DNA of 64,000 bases, taken from the NCBI RefSeq assembly GCF_017831975.1, contig NZ_JAFDSS010000001.1, forward strand, positions 806,001 to 870,000. The letters run 5' to 3'. The DNA comes from Microbacterium terrae (lineage in GTDB: Bacteria; Actinomycetota; Actinomycetes; Actinomycetales; Microbacteriaceae). Both the position numbers and the translations under genes were made by a program. Numbering within the stretch: position 1 is the first letter of the stretch; the number at the start of each line of letters is the position of its first letter. The notes below the pieces were generated by a model. That model searched no databases. It was not told the origin of the DNA and saw nothing but the letters and a program-made list of their open reading frames with translations. Positions 8,100 through 16,958 of the stretch are shown piece after piece.

Positions 8100-9305
8100 T
8101 CAGCGCGCGAGGAGAGCAGCCGCGGTGCGCTCTGCGTGGCCGATGATGCCCGCGAGTCCGGATCCCGCGACGGTCTCGCCGACGACGACGAGATCGGATG
8201 CCGCGGCCGCAGCCGGACGGTGCCAGGTGACGTGAGCCGCGTCGACGACCACCGGAAGCCGCACCCCGAGAAGCGTCTCGGCATCGGTCCGGGCGGTCGC
8301 TACGGGGTCGGTCGGCACCGTGTCGTACGACAGTCGCACCACGTGGCGTCCCTCGGCGGCGTCGCGCAGCCACTCCCATTTGGCCGTCGCGTGGGTGAGT
8401 GCCCGGGCCGCGACCGGGGCGCCGTGCGCCACCAGCAGTCCGCTGCCGCGCGGCGCGGCATCCAATTCACCCTGTTCGACGACGAGCGTGACGAGGTCGA
8501 TGCGACGGGACGGGCCGGCGGGCGCAGCGATGCCGGGCGCGGCGATCACCACCGTCCCGGGCAGAGCACCGGCGTCGTCGACGCGAACTCCCAGCCGGAC
8601 GTCGACGCCGCGGCTGCGCGCGTCGTCGGCAAGGGAGGAGACGAGCCGGTGCATCCCGCCGCGGATCCCCGCCACCGCCGAGCCGGGGGGAGCAGCCGCC
8701 CGCAGCCGTGAGACGGCTCCGGTGATCGACCCGGCTGCGGCGAGGGCGTCGGGAAGACCCGGGTGGGCCCGGGTGAGGGCGAGGTCGTCGGGATGCTGCG
8801 AGTGCACGCCGTGCACCACGGGCGCGACGAGCCGGTCGAGCACGTCGTCTCCGAGGCGCTCGCGCACGAACGGGCCGAGGCGGGTGTCGGCGCTGATCTC
8901 GGGGAGCGGCAGGGCGTCGAGTTCGACCGCGCGCTCGGCGGCGGCGATGCCCACCACCCGCACCACATCGGGTGCCAGCGGATCGGCCGGGATGCCGAGG
9001 AGCGCGGTCGCCGGCAGCGGCACCGCGTCGCCGGAAGCCGGCTGCAGCCAGGCGGGTCCTGGGCGCGGGGCGACGATGTCGCCACTGAGACCGAGCTCGC
9101 CGAGGAGCACGGCGACGGTGCCGCCGCGCACGGCGAAGCTCTCGGCTCCGGCGTCGAGCGCGATCCCCGCCACGTCGTGGCGGGCGACCGGGCCGCCGAG
9201 GCGCTGCGTCTGCTCGAAGAGCACGACCTCGGCGCCCGCCGCCGCGAGACGGCGCGCGACCACGAGGCCCGCGACGCCGCCGCCGACGACCGCGAAATCA
9301 GCCAT
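8100..9305 (-). CDS. hemY: Coproporphyrinogen III oxidase (protoporphyrinogen oxidase family)
   Basis: The 401-residue flavoprotein starts with the FAD-binding Rossmann motif [15 protein letters not shown] (6-20), followed by [10 protein letters not shown]. The C-terminal FAD motif is seen in [17 protein letters not shown]. In organisms with HemQ this family (also called CgoX/HemY) oxidises coproporphyrinogen III to coproporphyrin III. It is somewhat shorter than the usual 460-470 residues. Its start at 9305 lies 8 bp inside the 3' end of hemE, so the two are coupled. Confidence 0.9.
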   Translation of the reverse strand: MADFAVVGGGVAGLVVARRLAAAGAEVVLFEQTQRLGGPVARHDVAGIALDAGAESFAVRGGTVAVLLGELGLSGDIVAPRPGPAWLQPASGDAVPLPATALLGIPADPLAPDVVRVVGIAAAERAVELDALPLPEISADTRLGPFVRERLGDDVLDRLVAPVVHGVHSQHPDDLALTRAHPGLPDALAAAGSITGAVSRLRAAAPPGSAVAGIRGGMHRLVSSLADDARSRGVDVRLGVRVDDAGALPGTVVIAAPGIAAPAGPSRRIDLVTLVVEQGELDAAPRGSGLLVAHGAPVAARALTHATAKWEWLRDAAEGRHVVRLSYDTVPTDPVATARTDAETLLGVRLPVVVDAAHVTWHRPAAAAASDLVVVGETVAGSGLAGIIGHAERTAAALLAR

Positions 9306-10356
9306 GCGCGTGGACGAACTCCACGATGCGCGTCAGCACGGTCGGGTCGGTGTCGGGGGGCACGCCGTGGCCGAGGTTCAGCACGTGCGCCCGCGCCGCC
9401 CGGCCGCGTGCGAGCACGTCGGCCACATGAGCCTCGAGCACCGGCCAGGGCGCCTGCAGGAGCGCGGGGTCGATGTTTCCCTGCAGCGTGACGTCGTCGC
9501 CGACGCGGTGCGCCGCCTCGTCGAGCGGCAGTCGCCAGTCGACGCCGATCGCGTCGACGCCGATGCCGCGCATGGCGCCGAGGAGCTCGCTCGTGCCCAC
9601 GCCGAAGTGGACGAGCGGCACGCCGAGGTCGCGGACCCGGTCGAGGGTGGCCGAGGAGTGCGGGGCGACGCTGCGCGTGTAGTCGGCCAGGCTCAGCGAG
9701 CCCGCCCACGAGTCGAACAGCTGTCCGGCCTGGGCGCCCGACTCGATCTGGGCGGCGAGGAAGGCGCCGGTGATCTCGGAGCACCACGAGAGGAGCGCGT
9801 GCCAGGTCTCCGGATCGGAGTGCATGAGCGCACGGGTCTTCAGCTGCTCCTTCGAAGGCCCGCCCTCGACGAGGTAGGAGGCGAGCGTGTACGGCGCGCC
9901 GGCGAAGCCGATGAGCGGGGTCTCGCCGAGCTGCGCCACCGTGAGGGCGACGGCTTCGCGGATCGGACGCAGTGCCTCGGGGTCGAGCGGGGGGAGCGCG
10001 CGCACGTCGGCGGCCGAGCGTACGGGGTTTTCGAGCACCGGACCGCGTCCGGCCACGATGCGCACGTCCACACCGGCGAGCCGCACCGGGATCACGATGT
10101 CGCTGAAGAAGATGCCGGCGTCCACACCGTGCCGGCGCACCGGCTGGAGGGTGATCTCGCTCGCGAGCGCCGGATCGAGGCAGGCGTCGAGCATGTCGGT
10201 GCCCACGCGAAGCTCGCGATACTCGGGGAGCGAGCGCCCGGCCTGGCGCATGAACCAGACGGGCGTGGATTCCGGCCGGTCGCCGCGGTACGCCTGCACG
10301 AGCGGGGGAGCGGTGTATCCGGGACGGAGCATCGGATGCGTGGGGGAGAGCGGCAC
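9298..10356 (-). CDS. hemE: Uroporphyrinogen decarboxylase
   Basis: HemE removes four carboxyls from uroporphyrinogen III to give coproporphyrinogen III. The 352-residue protein shows the family signature [16 protein letters not shown] near residues 32-47, the second signature [12 protein letters not shown] near 149-160, and [10 protein letters not shown] near the end. It is the first gene of the leftward hem operon. The start is a GTG at 10356 with TAGGCT exactly six bases upstream, which fits a leaderless mRNA. An internal ATG eight codons further in is possible but would cut the N-terminus. Confidence 0.96.
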   Translation of the reverse strand: MPLSPTHPMLRPGYTAPPLVQAYRGDRPESTPVWFMRQAGRSLPEYRELRVGTDMLDACLDPALASEITLQPVRRHGVDAGIFFSDIVIPVRLAGVDVRIVAGRGPVLENPVRSAADVRALPPLDPEALRPIREAVALTVAQLGETPLIGFAGAPYTLASYLVEGGPSKEQLKTRALMHSDPETWHALLSWCSEITGAFLAAQIESGAQAGQLFDSWAGSLSLADYTRSVAPHSSATLDRVRDLGVPLVHFGVGTSELLGAMRGIGVDAIGVDWRLPLDEAAHRVGDDVTLQGNIDPALLQAPWPVLEAHVADVLARGRAARAHVLNLGHGVPPDTDPTVLTRIVEFVHAHG

Positions 10357-10428
10357 GCCACCAGCCTATGCGGCCGTGCGTGACGGTCGCTGGGACCCGC
10401 CTCGCCGGCCGTCGCGTACGATGGAGAG
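10357..10428. promoter_or_regulatory. Divergent hemE/hemA promoter region, both leaderless
   Basis: The 72-bp gap holds a -10 hexamer for each side. On the minus strand TAGGCT at 10363-10368 ends six bases before the hemE GTG; on the plus strand TACGAT at 10417-10422 ends six bases before the hemA GTG. Both fit TANNNT at leaderless spacing. No clear -35 boxes are seen. Confidence 0.6.
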
Positions 10429-11673
10429 GTGCTCCTGTGTCTTACCGCGAACCATCGGAACGCGAGCCTCGACATCCTGGAGCGTCTCTCGGTGGGGGCG
10501 CCCTCTGCGACGCGCGCCCTCGTGGACGAGGAGCTCTTCGTGTCGGGCGCCGTGGTGCTCGCCACGTGCAACCGCTTCGAGGCCTACCTCGACATCGACG
10601 AGCCCCTCACCGGCGGCGAAGCCGTCGCCCTCGAATCCGTGGTCGAGGCGATGTCGTCGGCCGCAGGCGTCTCGCCCGAGCACCTGCGCGCGTCGGTGAC
10701 GGTTCACCAGGGCGCAGCCGCGGCCGAGCACCTGTTCGCCGTGACGAGCGGACTCGAGTCGATGGTCGTCGGCGAGGACGAGATCTCGGGCCAGGTGCGC
10801 CGCGCCGTCGAGACGGCACGGGCCGACGGACTCACCAGCGGCGAGCTGGAGCGGCTCTTCCAGAAGGCCACCCACACCAGCCGCGGCGTGCGCAACAGCA
10901 CCCGGCTGCGCGGCGCGCACCGCTCGCTCGTGCGCTTCGCCCTCGAACTCGCCTCCAGCCGCGTCGCCGACTGGGCCGCGGCGCGCGTCGTCGTCGTCGG
11001 CACCGGCCGCTACGCCGCACGCACCGTCGACGCGCTGCGTGCCCGCGGCGCCCGTGACATCGCGGTGTTCTCGCCGTCGGGCCGGGCCGCCGCGTTCGCC
11101 GCGCAGCACGCGCTCGCGCCGGTGACCGACTTCCGCGTCGCGGCAGCCCGCGCCGACGTCGTCATCACCTGCACGGCCGATGCGCTCGTGCACGCCGAGG
11201 CCTTCACGCCCGGTCATCGCGTGCTCGTCATCGACCTGGGCCTGCCCCGCAACGTCGACCCCGCGGTCGGCGACGTCGAGGGGGTCGAGCTGCTCGACCT
11301 CGAGACGATCCGCCTGCACGCCCCGCTCGAGGAGTTCAGCGCCCACCAGGACGCCCGCGACCTCGTCGGCGTCGCGGCCACAGCGTTCGCGGCCGACCGC
11401 GAGGCAGCGCCGGCCATCACGGCGCTGCGCGGCGACGTCCTGAGTACGCTCGAGGACGAGATCGCCCGCGCCCGGTCGCGCGGTGCGGGTCCCGAGGTCG
11501 AGGCGGCCCTCCGCCACCTCGCCGGGGTGCTGCTGCACCGCCCGTCGGTGCGCATCCGCGAACTCGCCGTCGACGGCCGCATCGACGAGGTCAACGCGGC
11601 GCTCGAGCTGCTCCACGGTCTCTCGGTCGCACCCGCCGAAGACGAGTGGGAATCCGGCGCCGCGACCGCGTGA
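10429..11673 (+). CDS. hemA: Glutamyl-tRNA reductase
   Basis: HemA reduces glutamyl-tRNA(Glu) to glutamate-1-semialdehyde using NADPH, the first committed step of heme synthesis. The 414-residue protein has the catalytic Cys47 in L-A-T-C-N-R-F-E-A-Y, the tRNA/substrate segment S-G-L-E-S-M-V-V-G-E-D-E-I-S-G-Q near 103-118, and the NADPH motif V-V-V-G-T-G-R-Y-A-A near 185-195. The C-terminal dimerisation domain is present. The GTG start sits only one base after a purine run, too close for normal ribosome binding, but six bases after TACGAT, so leaderless initiation is likely. It diverges from the rest of the hem genes. Confidence 0.95.
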   Translation: MLLCLTANHRNASLDILERLSVGAPSATRALVDEELFVSGAVVLATCNRFEAYLDIDEPLTGGEAVALESVVEAMSSAAGVSPEHLRASVTVHQGAAAAEHLFAVTSGLESMVVGEDEISGQVRRAVETARADGLTSGELERLFQKATHTSRGVRNSTRLRGAHRSLVRFALELASSRVADWAAARVVVVGTGRYAARTVDALRARGARDIAVFSPSGRAAAFAAQHALAPVTDFRVAAARADVVITCTADALVHAEAFTPGHRVLVIDLGLPRNVDPAVGDVEGVELLDLETIRLHAPLEEFSAHQDARDLVGVAATAFAADREAAPAITALRGDVLSTLEDEIARARSRGAGPEVEAALRHLAGVLLHRPSVRIRELAVDGRIDEVNAALELLHGLSVAPAEDEWESGAATA

Positions 11674-11677
11674 CGCG

Positions 11678-11702
11678 CTGACTCCGCGAGGCCGGAGGTC
11701 AG
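11678..11702. terminator. Putative bidirectional terminator between hemA and the ZIP gene
   Basis: CTGACTCCG at 11678-11686 pairs with CGGAGGTCAG at 11693-11702 with one bulged base. The second arm overlaps the stop codon of the leftward ZIP gene. Confidence 0.5.
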
Positions 11703-12460
11703 CCCGCCACTTCGTGGAGGACGAAAGCTCCGAGGAACCCGAGCGTCGCCCACAGTCCCGTCAGGGTGCGCTGCTCGTCGAACGCCTCCGGGATCATCGT
11801 GTTGCAGATCATCGCGAGCAGACCGCCTGCCGCGATCGTCGTGATGACGGCGATGAGGCTCACCGGCGCGGACTGGAACGCGACGTAGCCGAGCACCGAC
11901 GCCACGACCGTGACGAGGGCGATCCCGCCCCACAGCAGTGCCACCGAGCGCCCGCCCGACCCGGAGCGCTTCAACTCGGCAGTCGATCCCAGCCCCTCCG
12001 GGAAGTTGCTGATCGCGATGGCGGCGACGATCGGGATGCTGATGCCGCCCTCCAGCACCGACAGGCCCATCACGATCGACTCGGGGATGCCGTCGATCAG
12101 GGCGCCGATCGCGATCGCGGCACCGGCACCTCCGGCCAGACGCGCACCCGAGCGGCGGGCGACGATGTTCGCGGGCGACGTGGCCACGGGCTTCGGCGGG
12201 CGTGAGACGAGCCAGTCCGCCACGATGTAGATGACCGCACCCGCGAGGAACCCGAACGTCGTCGGCAGCAGCCCGCCGGCATCCGCCGCCTCTTCGACGA
12301 GCTCGAACGCCAGCGTCGAGATGAGCGTTCCCGCGCCGAACGCCATGATCCCCGCCACGAGGGTCTTCGGGATGTCGACGAACCACGCCAGCGCGGCGCC
12401 GATGAGGAGCGTCGCCGCTGCGACGATCCCGCTGAGCGCGGCGAGCCACAGGCCGTCCAT
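11699..12460 (-). CDS. ZIP-family metal transporter-like membrane protein
   Basis: The 253-residue protein has about eight hydrophobic helices and the ZIP layout, with a Pro-rich cytoplasmic loop near residues 88-100. The two key helices read G-A-L-I-D-G-I-P-E-S near 121-130 and A-I-S-N-F-P-E-G-L near 150-158. In canonical ZIP transporters both motifs carry a metal-binding His before the P-E element; here these positions are Asp and Ser. Transport of a divalent metal is likely by family, but the binding site must differ. The ATG at 12460 is six bases after TAGGTT. Confidence 0.8.
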   Translation of the reverse strand: MDGLWLAALSGIVAAATLLIGAALAWFVDIPKTLVAGIMAFGAGTLISTLAFELVEEAADAGGLLPTTFGFLAGAVIYIVADWLVSRPPKPVATSPANIVARRSGARLAGGAGAAIAIGALIDGIPESIVMGLSVLEGGISIPIVAAIAISNFPEGLGSTAELKRSGSGGRSVALLWGGIALVTVVASVLGYVAFQSAPVSLIAVITTIAAGGLLAMICNTMIPEAFDEQRTLTGLWATLGFLGAFVLHEVAG

Positions 12461-12466
12461 GCGCTC

Positions 12467-12472
12467 AACCTA
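12467..12472 (-). promoter_or_regulatory. -10 box of the ZIP gene, leaderless spacing
   Basis: TAGGTT (minus strand) ends exactly six bases before the ATG at 12460. Confidence 0.5.
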
Positions 12473-12525
12473 GCGCGTCGGGGCGGCGGCGGACCGCCCC
12501 GACGCGGCGGGCGTGGACGGGGGGC

Positions 12526-14118
12526 TCAGACGGCGGCGGCCTCGCGGGCGCGGAGGTCCTTTCGCAGGATCTTGCCGGCGCTCGACTTCGGGATCGCGTC
12601 GATGAACTCGACCCTGCGCACCTTCTTGAACGGGGCAACGTGCTCGATGACGAACGCCATGACGTCGTCGCCGGTGAGCCCCGAGTCGGGTGCCGCGACG
12701 ACGAACGCCTTCGGGATCTCCTGCTTGTCGTCGTCGAGCACGCCGATGACCGCGGCATCCATGATCTTCGGGTGCGACAGGAGGAGCGCCTCGAGCTCGG
12801 CGGGCGCGATCTGGTAGCCCTTGTACTTGATGAGCTCCTTCACCCGGTCGACGATCGAGAAGTAGCCGCCCTCGTGGTAGACGGCAACGTCACCGGTGTG
12901 GAGGAAGCCGTCGGCGTCGATGGTCTCGGCGGTCGCCTCGGGCTTGTCGAGGTAGCCGACCATGATGTTCGGCCCCTTCACCCACAGCTCGCCGGGACGC
13001 GAGACGCCGTCCTCTCCGACCTCGGTGATCTCGTCGCCGGTCTCGGTGTCGACGAGCTTGACGATCTCGTTCGCGAGCACGACGCCGGCCGACGAGGCCG
13101 GGATCTCGGGCCGGTCGGCCGGGATGACGAGCGCCGCCGGGCTCGTCTCGCTCATGCCGTAGCCCTGCACGACGTGCGCGTTGATGCGCTGGGCGGCGAG
13201 CTCGGCGGTCTCGCCGTCGAGGGGCGCGGCGCCCGAGAAGAGGGTGCGGACGCTCGAGATGTCGAACTGGTCGACGATCGGGTGCTTCGCCAGGGCGACG
13301 GCGATCGGCGGCGCGACGTAGAGGTAGGTGCACCCGAAGGTCTGCGTGATGCGCAGGAACTCGACCAGGTCGAACTTCGGCATCGTGACCATGCTCGCGC
13401 GGCGCTGCAGTGCGAGGTTCAGCAGCACGGTCATCCCGTAGATGTGGAAGAAGGGGAGCACCGCCAGCACCCGGTCGTCGGTGGTGAGGTCGATGACGCT
13501 GCGGCACTGTTCGACGTTCGCGACGAGGTTGCGGTGCGTGAGCATCACGCCCTTGGGGACGCCGGTGGTGCCCGAGGAGTACGGCAGCACGGCGAGGTGG
13601 GTCGCGGGGTCGATCGAGATCTCCGGCGCCGGGGCGCCCGCGACGAGCAGGTCGCGCAGATTCGCGTGGCCGGGTGCGCCGTCGAGCACGATGACGCGGT
13701 CGTGGGGGATGCCGACGGCTTCGGCGGCGGTCTGCGCCTGCGGCAGCAGCGGGCTGACGGTCACGAACCAGGTCGCGCCGGCGTCGCGGAGCTGCTTCTC
13801 GATCTCGCCCGCGGTATAGAGCGAGTTGATGGTCGTGACGGTGGCGCCCGCGCGGAGCGCACCGTGGAACACGGTCGCGAAGGCGGGCACGTTCGGGCAC
13901 AGCACCGCGATGACCGTGCCGGGAGCGACGCCGCGCGCCGCGAGGGCGCCCGCGAAGGCGTCGACCTGGGCGCGCAGTGCTCCGTACGTGGTCTCGGCGC
14001 CGGTCGCCGGGTCGATGAGCGCCACGCGGGTGAGCTCGTCGGAGGTGAGGCCGCCGAACAGGTAGTCGTAGATGGTGACGGCCGGGATGTCGATGTCGGC
14101 GTACGGGCTCGTGAACAC
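12526..14118 (-). CDS. AMP-dependent CoA ligase, 4-coumarate-CoA ligase-like
   Basis: The 530-residue enzyme activates a carboxylic acid with ATP and joins it to CoA. The phosphate loop Y-S-S-G-T-T-G-V-P-K-G-V is near residues 180-191, the second core motif G-Y-G-M-S-E-T-S near 325, the A-domain motif G-E-L-W-V-K-G-P-N near 381, D-G-F-L-H-T-G-D near 410, and the catalytic Lys in K-S-S-A-G-K-I-L-R near the C-terminus. The N-terminus F-T-S-P-Y-A-D-I-D-I-P matches plant-type 4-coumarate ligases. I chose GTG 14118 because GAGGAG lies just upstream; the in-frame ATG at 14187 overlaps a likely -10 (CACAAT). The acid used is not clear. Confidence 0.88.
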   Translation of the reverse strand: MFTSPYADIDIPAVTIYDYLFGGLTSDELTRVALIDPATGAETTYGALRAQVDAFAGALAARGVAPGTVIAVLCPNVPAFATVFHGALRAGATVTTINSLYTAGEIEKQLRDAGATWFVTVSPLLPQAQTAAEAVGIPHDRVIVLDGAPGHANLRDLLVAGAPAPEISIDPATHLAVLPYSSGTTGVPKGVMLTHRNLVANVEQCRSVIDLTTDDRVLAVLPFFHIYGMTVLLNLALQRRASMVTMPKFDLVEFLRITQTFGCTYLYVAPPIAVALAKHPIVDQFDISSVRTLFSGAAPLDGETAELAAQRINAHVVQGYGMSETSPAALVIPADRPEIPASSAGVVLANEIVKLVDTETGDEITEVGEDGVSRPGELWVKGPNIMVGYLDKPEATAETIDADGFLHTGDVAVYHEGGYFSIVDRVKELIKYKGYQIAPAELEALLLSHPKIMDAAVIGVLDDDKQEIPKAFVVAAPDSGLTGDDVMAFVIEHVAPFKKVRRVEFIDAIPKSSAGKILRKDLRAREAAAV

Positions 14119-14332
14119 GGAGCGTTCTCCTCGGATCGTGCTGGCCGCGTCCTTGCGGCGACCGGCGTCGTCGCCGGGTGCCTCCATTGTGCCACCGCGA
14201 TCCGAGTGTCTGCGACGCGATCTCAGCTCCTGTGGAACTCGGTGCCGCCTTCTGTCGCGCGCGGCGGTTGCGCTCGGGAGTGTGGACCGATGCGGGATGC
14301 GGCTGCGCGGAGCCGCATCCCGCCGTCCACGA

Positions 14333-15409
14333 TCAGCCGGCCAGGGCGGGGCTGCTCGTCCGTGCGGCCAGCCGCTGCGCGGCGAGCGACTCGGCAGCCT
14401 CGAGCGCGGTGACGCCGCGCTCGTCGGCCTCGTCGAACACGCGGCGGAGCGTATCGCCGATGTGGGCGACGCGGTCCATGATCTCGCCGCGCGTGCCGAT
14501 CCGCTTCGCCTCGAGGTCGAGGTAGATCACTCCGCCCGCGTTGACGACGAAGTCGGGGGCGTAGAGGATGCCGCGACCGGCGAGTCGCTCGGCGCCCGAC
14601 CGGTCGGCGAGCGGGTTGTTCGCCGGGCCGCACACCGCGCGGGTGTCGAGGGCGTCGATGACCTCGTCGGTGAGGAGTCCGCCGATGCCGGCGGGCACGA
14701 ACACGTCGGAGGCGACGAGGTGCTCCTCGCCGGGGGTGGCCCACGCCGCGCCGAGCTCGGACGCGAGATCGCGCTTGGCAGGGTTCACGTCGGTCACGGT
14801 GAGCACCGCGTCCTCCGCGGACAGGCGCACGGCGAGTCGGCTTCCCACCTGGCCGAGGCCCGAGATGGTGATGCGCCGGCCGGCGACGTCGCCCGATCCG
14901 GTGACACGCTCGAGTGTCGCGCGCAGCGACTCGTACACGCCCAGGCTCGTGGGGCCGGCTGGCTCACCCGAGCCGCCGACGGCGTCGGGGAGGCCGACCA
15001 CGTGCTCGGTCCGCTCGCTGACGACGAGCATGTCGTCGGTCGTCGACCCCACGTCCTCCGCCGTGCGGTAGAGGCCGTGCAGCGACTCGACGGCGTCGCC
15101 CAGATCGAGGAAGGCGGCGCGGCGGCGATCGGCGTCGAGCACCGTGCCGGGAGGAAGAGCGATCACCGACTTGCCGCCGCCCGCGTCGAGGCCGGCCGCC
15201 GCGTTCTTCAGGGTCATCGCGGCGGAGAGGCGCAGCGCGTCGCCGAGGCCGTCGCTCCAGTGCGGGTACGTCCACAGCCGTGCCCCGCCGAGTGCGGAGC
15301 CGAGCACCGACGAGTGGAGTGCGACGGCGATGAAGAGGCCGCTGCGCCGGCCGGTGATCACCTCCACCCGTTCGTGGGTGAAATCGGGCAGGGGCAGGGT
15401 GTGCGTCAT
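14333..15409 (-). CDS. Branched-chain amino acid dehydrogenase (Leu/Val/Phe family)
   Basis: The 358-residue protein belongs to the Glu/Leu/Phe/Val dehydrogenase family, which deaminates amino acids with NAD. The substrate domain shows H-S-S-V-L-G-S-A-L-G-G-A-R near residues 32-44, the first Lys in M-T-L-K-N-A near 65-70 and the catalytic Lys in G-G-G-K-S-V-I near 78-84. The dinucleotide fold shows G-L-G-Q-V-G-S-R near 185. Length and motifs fit leucine or valine dehydrogenase better than glutamate dehydrogenase. The ATG at 15409 has AAGGAA upstream and a real promoter with -35 and -10 about 70 bases away, so this mRNA has a leader. Confidence 0.88.
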   Translation of the reverse strand: MTHTLPLPDFTHERVEVITGRRSGLFIAVALHSSVLGSALGGARLWTYPHWSDGLGDALRLSAAMTLKNAAAGLDAGGGKSVIALPPGTVLDADRRRAAFLDLGDAVESLHGLYRTAEDVGSTTDDMLVVSERTEHVVGLPDAVGGSGEPAGPTSLGVYESLRATLERVTGSGDVAGRRITISGLGQVGSRLAVRLSAEDAVLTVTDVNPAKRDLASELGAAWATPGEEHLVASDVFVPAGIGGLLTDEVIDALDTRAVCGPANNPLADRSGAERLAGRGILYAPDFVVNAGGVIYLDLEAKRIGTRGEIMDRVAHIGDTLRRVFDEADERGVTALEAAESLAAQRLAARTSSPALAG

Positions 15410-15479
15410 CGCGGTTCCTTCGTCGGCGGCCTTGTGGGCTGTGCGCTGCGGATGCTGCGGCGTTGCTGCATCCGTCTCC

Positions 15480-15508
15480 ATTGCACACCGTCGGGGCGCT
15501 CTGTTCAA
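15480..15508 (-). promoter_or_regulatory. Promoter of the amino acid dehydrogenase gene
   Basis: On the minus strand, -35 TTGAAC at 15503-15508 and -10 TGCAAT at 15480-15485 are separated by 17 bases. The transcript would start near 15473, leaving a leader of about 64 bases. Confidence 0.6.
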
Positions 15509-15607
15509 CCGACGCGCGCGAGAAGCCGCACATTGCGCCGTCCGGGGCCGACCCACGGGTCTGCGCCGGGCACACTGCGCAGTTCGACCGGGTCTCTCGT
15601 GTGGTCG

Positions 15608-15613
15608 TAGGCT
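15608..15613 (+). promoter_or_regulatory. -10 box of the YbaK-type gene, leaderless spacing
   Basis: TAGGCT ends exactly six bases before the GTG start at 15620. The same hexamer and spacing are found at hemE. Confidence 0.5.
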
Positions 15614-15619
15614 GAGCGG

Positions 15620-16105
15620 GTGAGCGTGCCCCCCGAGAACCTCCACCCCCGCAGCCGTCTCGTCCACGACGCGCTGCGCGCCGCCGGCATCCTCGGAGAG
15701 ATCGTCGTGCTCCCCGATGCCGCCTCCACCGCGGCGCTCGCCGCGGCAGCGCTCGGCATCGAGGTCGGCGCGATCGCGAACAGCCTGGTGTTCTGGTCGG
15801 ACGACGAGCCCCTGCTCGTGATGACCAGCGGCGCGCACCGGGTCGACACCGCGGCCCTCGCCGAGCGGCTCGGGCGCGGGCGCATCAGCCGCGCGAGCGT
15901 CGAGCAGGTGCGTGAGGCGACAGGGCAGGCCATCGGCGGCGTCGCGCCGACCGGGCATCCGGCGCCGATCGTGACCGTCGTCGACGAGGACCTCGCAGCG
16001 TTCGACCAGATCTGGGCTGCGGGCGGCACGCCTCACACGGTGTTCCCGCTGACCTACGACGAGCTCGTGCGCCTCACGGGCGGAACCGTCGCCAAGGTCG
16101 ACTGA
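15620..16105 (+). CDS. YbaK/EbsC-type aminoacyl-tRNA deacylase
   Basis: The 161-residue protein is a stand-alone editing domain of the YbaK/ProX family, which hydrolyses mischarged tRNAs such as Cys- or Ala-tRNA(Pro). Typical parts are the A-A-L-G-I-E-V-G-A-I-A-N-S-L-V-F segment near residues 43-58 (with the invariant K/N position), L-L-V-M-T-S-G-A-H-R-V-D near 65-76, the Gly-rich loop A-T-G-Q-A-I-G-G-V-A-P-T-G-H near 99-112 and the C-terminal G-G-T-P-H-T-V-F-P-L. Its exact substrate is not known. It diverges from the dehydrogenase gene and converges with the IclR regulator, with only six bases between stops. Confidence 0.85.
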   Translation: MSVPPENLHPRSRLVHDALRAAGILGEIVVLPDAASTAALAAAALGIEVGAIANSLVFWSDDEPLLVMTSGAHRVDTAALAERLGRGRISRASVEQVREATGQAIGGVAPTGHPAPIVTVVDEDLAAFDQIWAAGGTPHTVFPLTYDELVRLTGGTVAKVD

Positions 16106-16111
16106 CCTGCG

Positions 16112-16897
16112 TCAGCCGCGGCCGATGCGGCGCTCCAGCTCGCCCGCGGCCGAGCCGGCCGCCGCGGCGAGGTCGTCGGCGTCGCGCTGAGCATCGCCCG
16201 GCCACGTGACGGCGATGGCTGCGGCCGGCCACCCGGTGTGGTCGCGCACCGCGACGCCGACCGAGCGCAGGCCGACGGTGACCTCGCCGTCCTCCTCGGC
16301 GTGACCGGCTGTGCGGACCGCGCGCAGCAGTTCCCGCAGCTCGCCCGGGCGGGAAGGGCCGCGACCCGTGCGGTCGGCGAAGGCGGAGGCATCCGGATAC
16401 AGCGCCCGCACCTGCTCGCGGGGGAGTGCCGCGAGCATCGCTCGGCCGGTCGCCGTGAGATGCGCCGGGAGCCGCACGCCGACGTCGGTCACGAGTGCGG
16501 GCCGCCTCGGCGCGCGCTCCTCGACGATGTACAGCACGTCGCGCCCGGTCATCACCGCGAGGTGCGCGGACTCGCCGACCCGGTCCACGAGCGCCGCGAC
16601 GAGCGGGCGTCCGAGGCGGGCGAGCGGCTGCTGCCGCGAGAAGCCGCCGGCGAGTTCGAACGCGGCGGTGCCGAGGCCCCACCTGCGCTCGCCGGTGAGA
16701 TGCACGACGAAGCCGTGCTCCTCCAGCGCTCCGAGCAGGTGGTACACGCTCGAGCGCGGGATGGCGAGCTGGGTCGCCAGCGTCTGCGCCGCGACAGGGC
16801 CGCGCTGACGCGCGAGGAACGACAGGATCCGCAGTGTCTGGTCGGCCGCGGGAACCTGCGCACGCGGCGTCGTGGCGGCGGAAGGCTTGTCTGACAT
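16112..16897 (-). CDS. IclR-family regulator, likely of the hut operon
   Basis: The 261-residue protein has an N-terminal winged helix (about residues 20-75, with L-A-I-P-R-S-S-V-Y-H-L-L-G-A-L-E) and the IclR effector domain, including L-T-A-T-G-R-A-M-L-A near 150 and E-E-D-G-E-V-T-V-G-L-R-S-V-G-V-A-V near 205-221. It is divergent from hutH with a 61-bp gap, so it is probably the histidine-utilisation regulator; the effector may be histidine or urocanate. The ATG at 16897 lies inside the palindrome TGTCTG-N6-CAGACA, suggesting it represses itself. Confidence 0.85.
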   Translation of the reverse strand: MSDKPSAATTPRAQVPAADQTLRILSFLARQRGPVAAQTLATQLAIPRSSVYHLLGALEEHGFVVHLTGERRWGLGTAAFELAGGFSRQQPLARLGRPLVAALVDRVGESAHLAVMTGRDVLYIVEERAPRRPALVTDVGVRLPAHLTATGRAMLAALPREQVRALYPDASAFADRTGRGPSRPGELRELLRAVRTAGHAEEDGEVTVGLRSVGVAVRDHTGWPAAAIAVTWPGDAQRDADDLAAAAGSAAGELERRIGRG

Positions 16898-16905
16898 ACC
16901 AGACA
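16888..16905. promoter_or_regulatory. Palindromic operator over the IclR-regulator start codon
   Basis: TGTCTG at 16888-16893 and CAGACA at 16900-16905 form a perfect 6-bp inverted repeat with a 6-base spacer. It covers the first codons of the regulator and lies about 55 bases before hutH. A binding site for the regulator itself is the simplest reading. Confidence 0.55.
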
Positions 16906-16958
16906 CAGGATGCCACGGATGCCTGTCGGCGGCGACCGGCGGGGTGTGGAATCGGACC

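Noticed and set aside
10607..11207. Small minus-strand frames inside hemA
   Set aside because: Arg-rich shadows of a clear hemA gene.
14119..14187. Upstream ATG of the CoA ligase at 14187
   Set aside because: It overlaps a CACAAT that looks like the -10 box and lacks a ribosome site, while GTG 14118 has GAGGAG upstream and gives the family-typical N-terminus.
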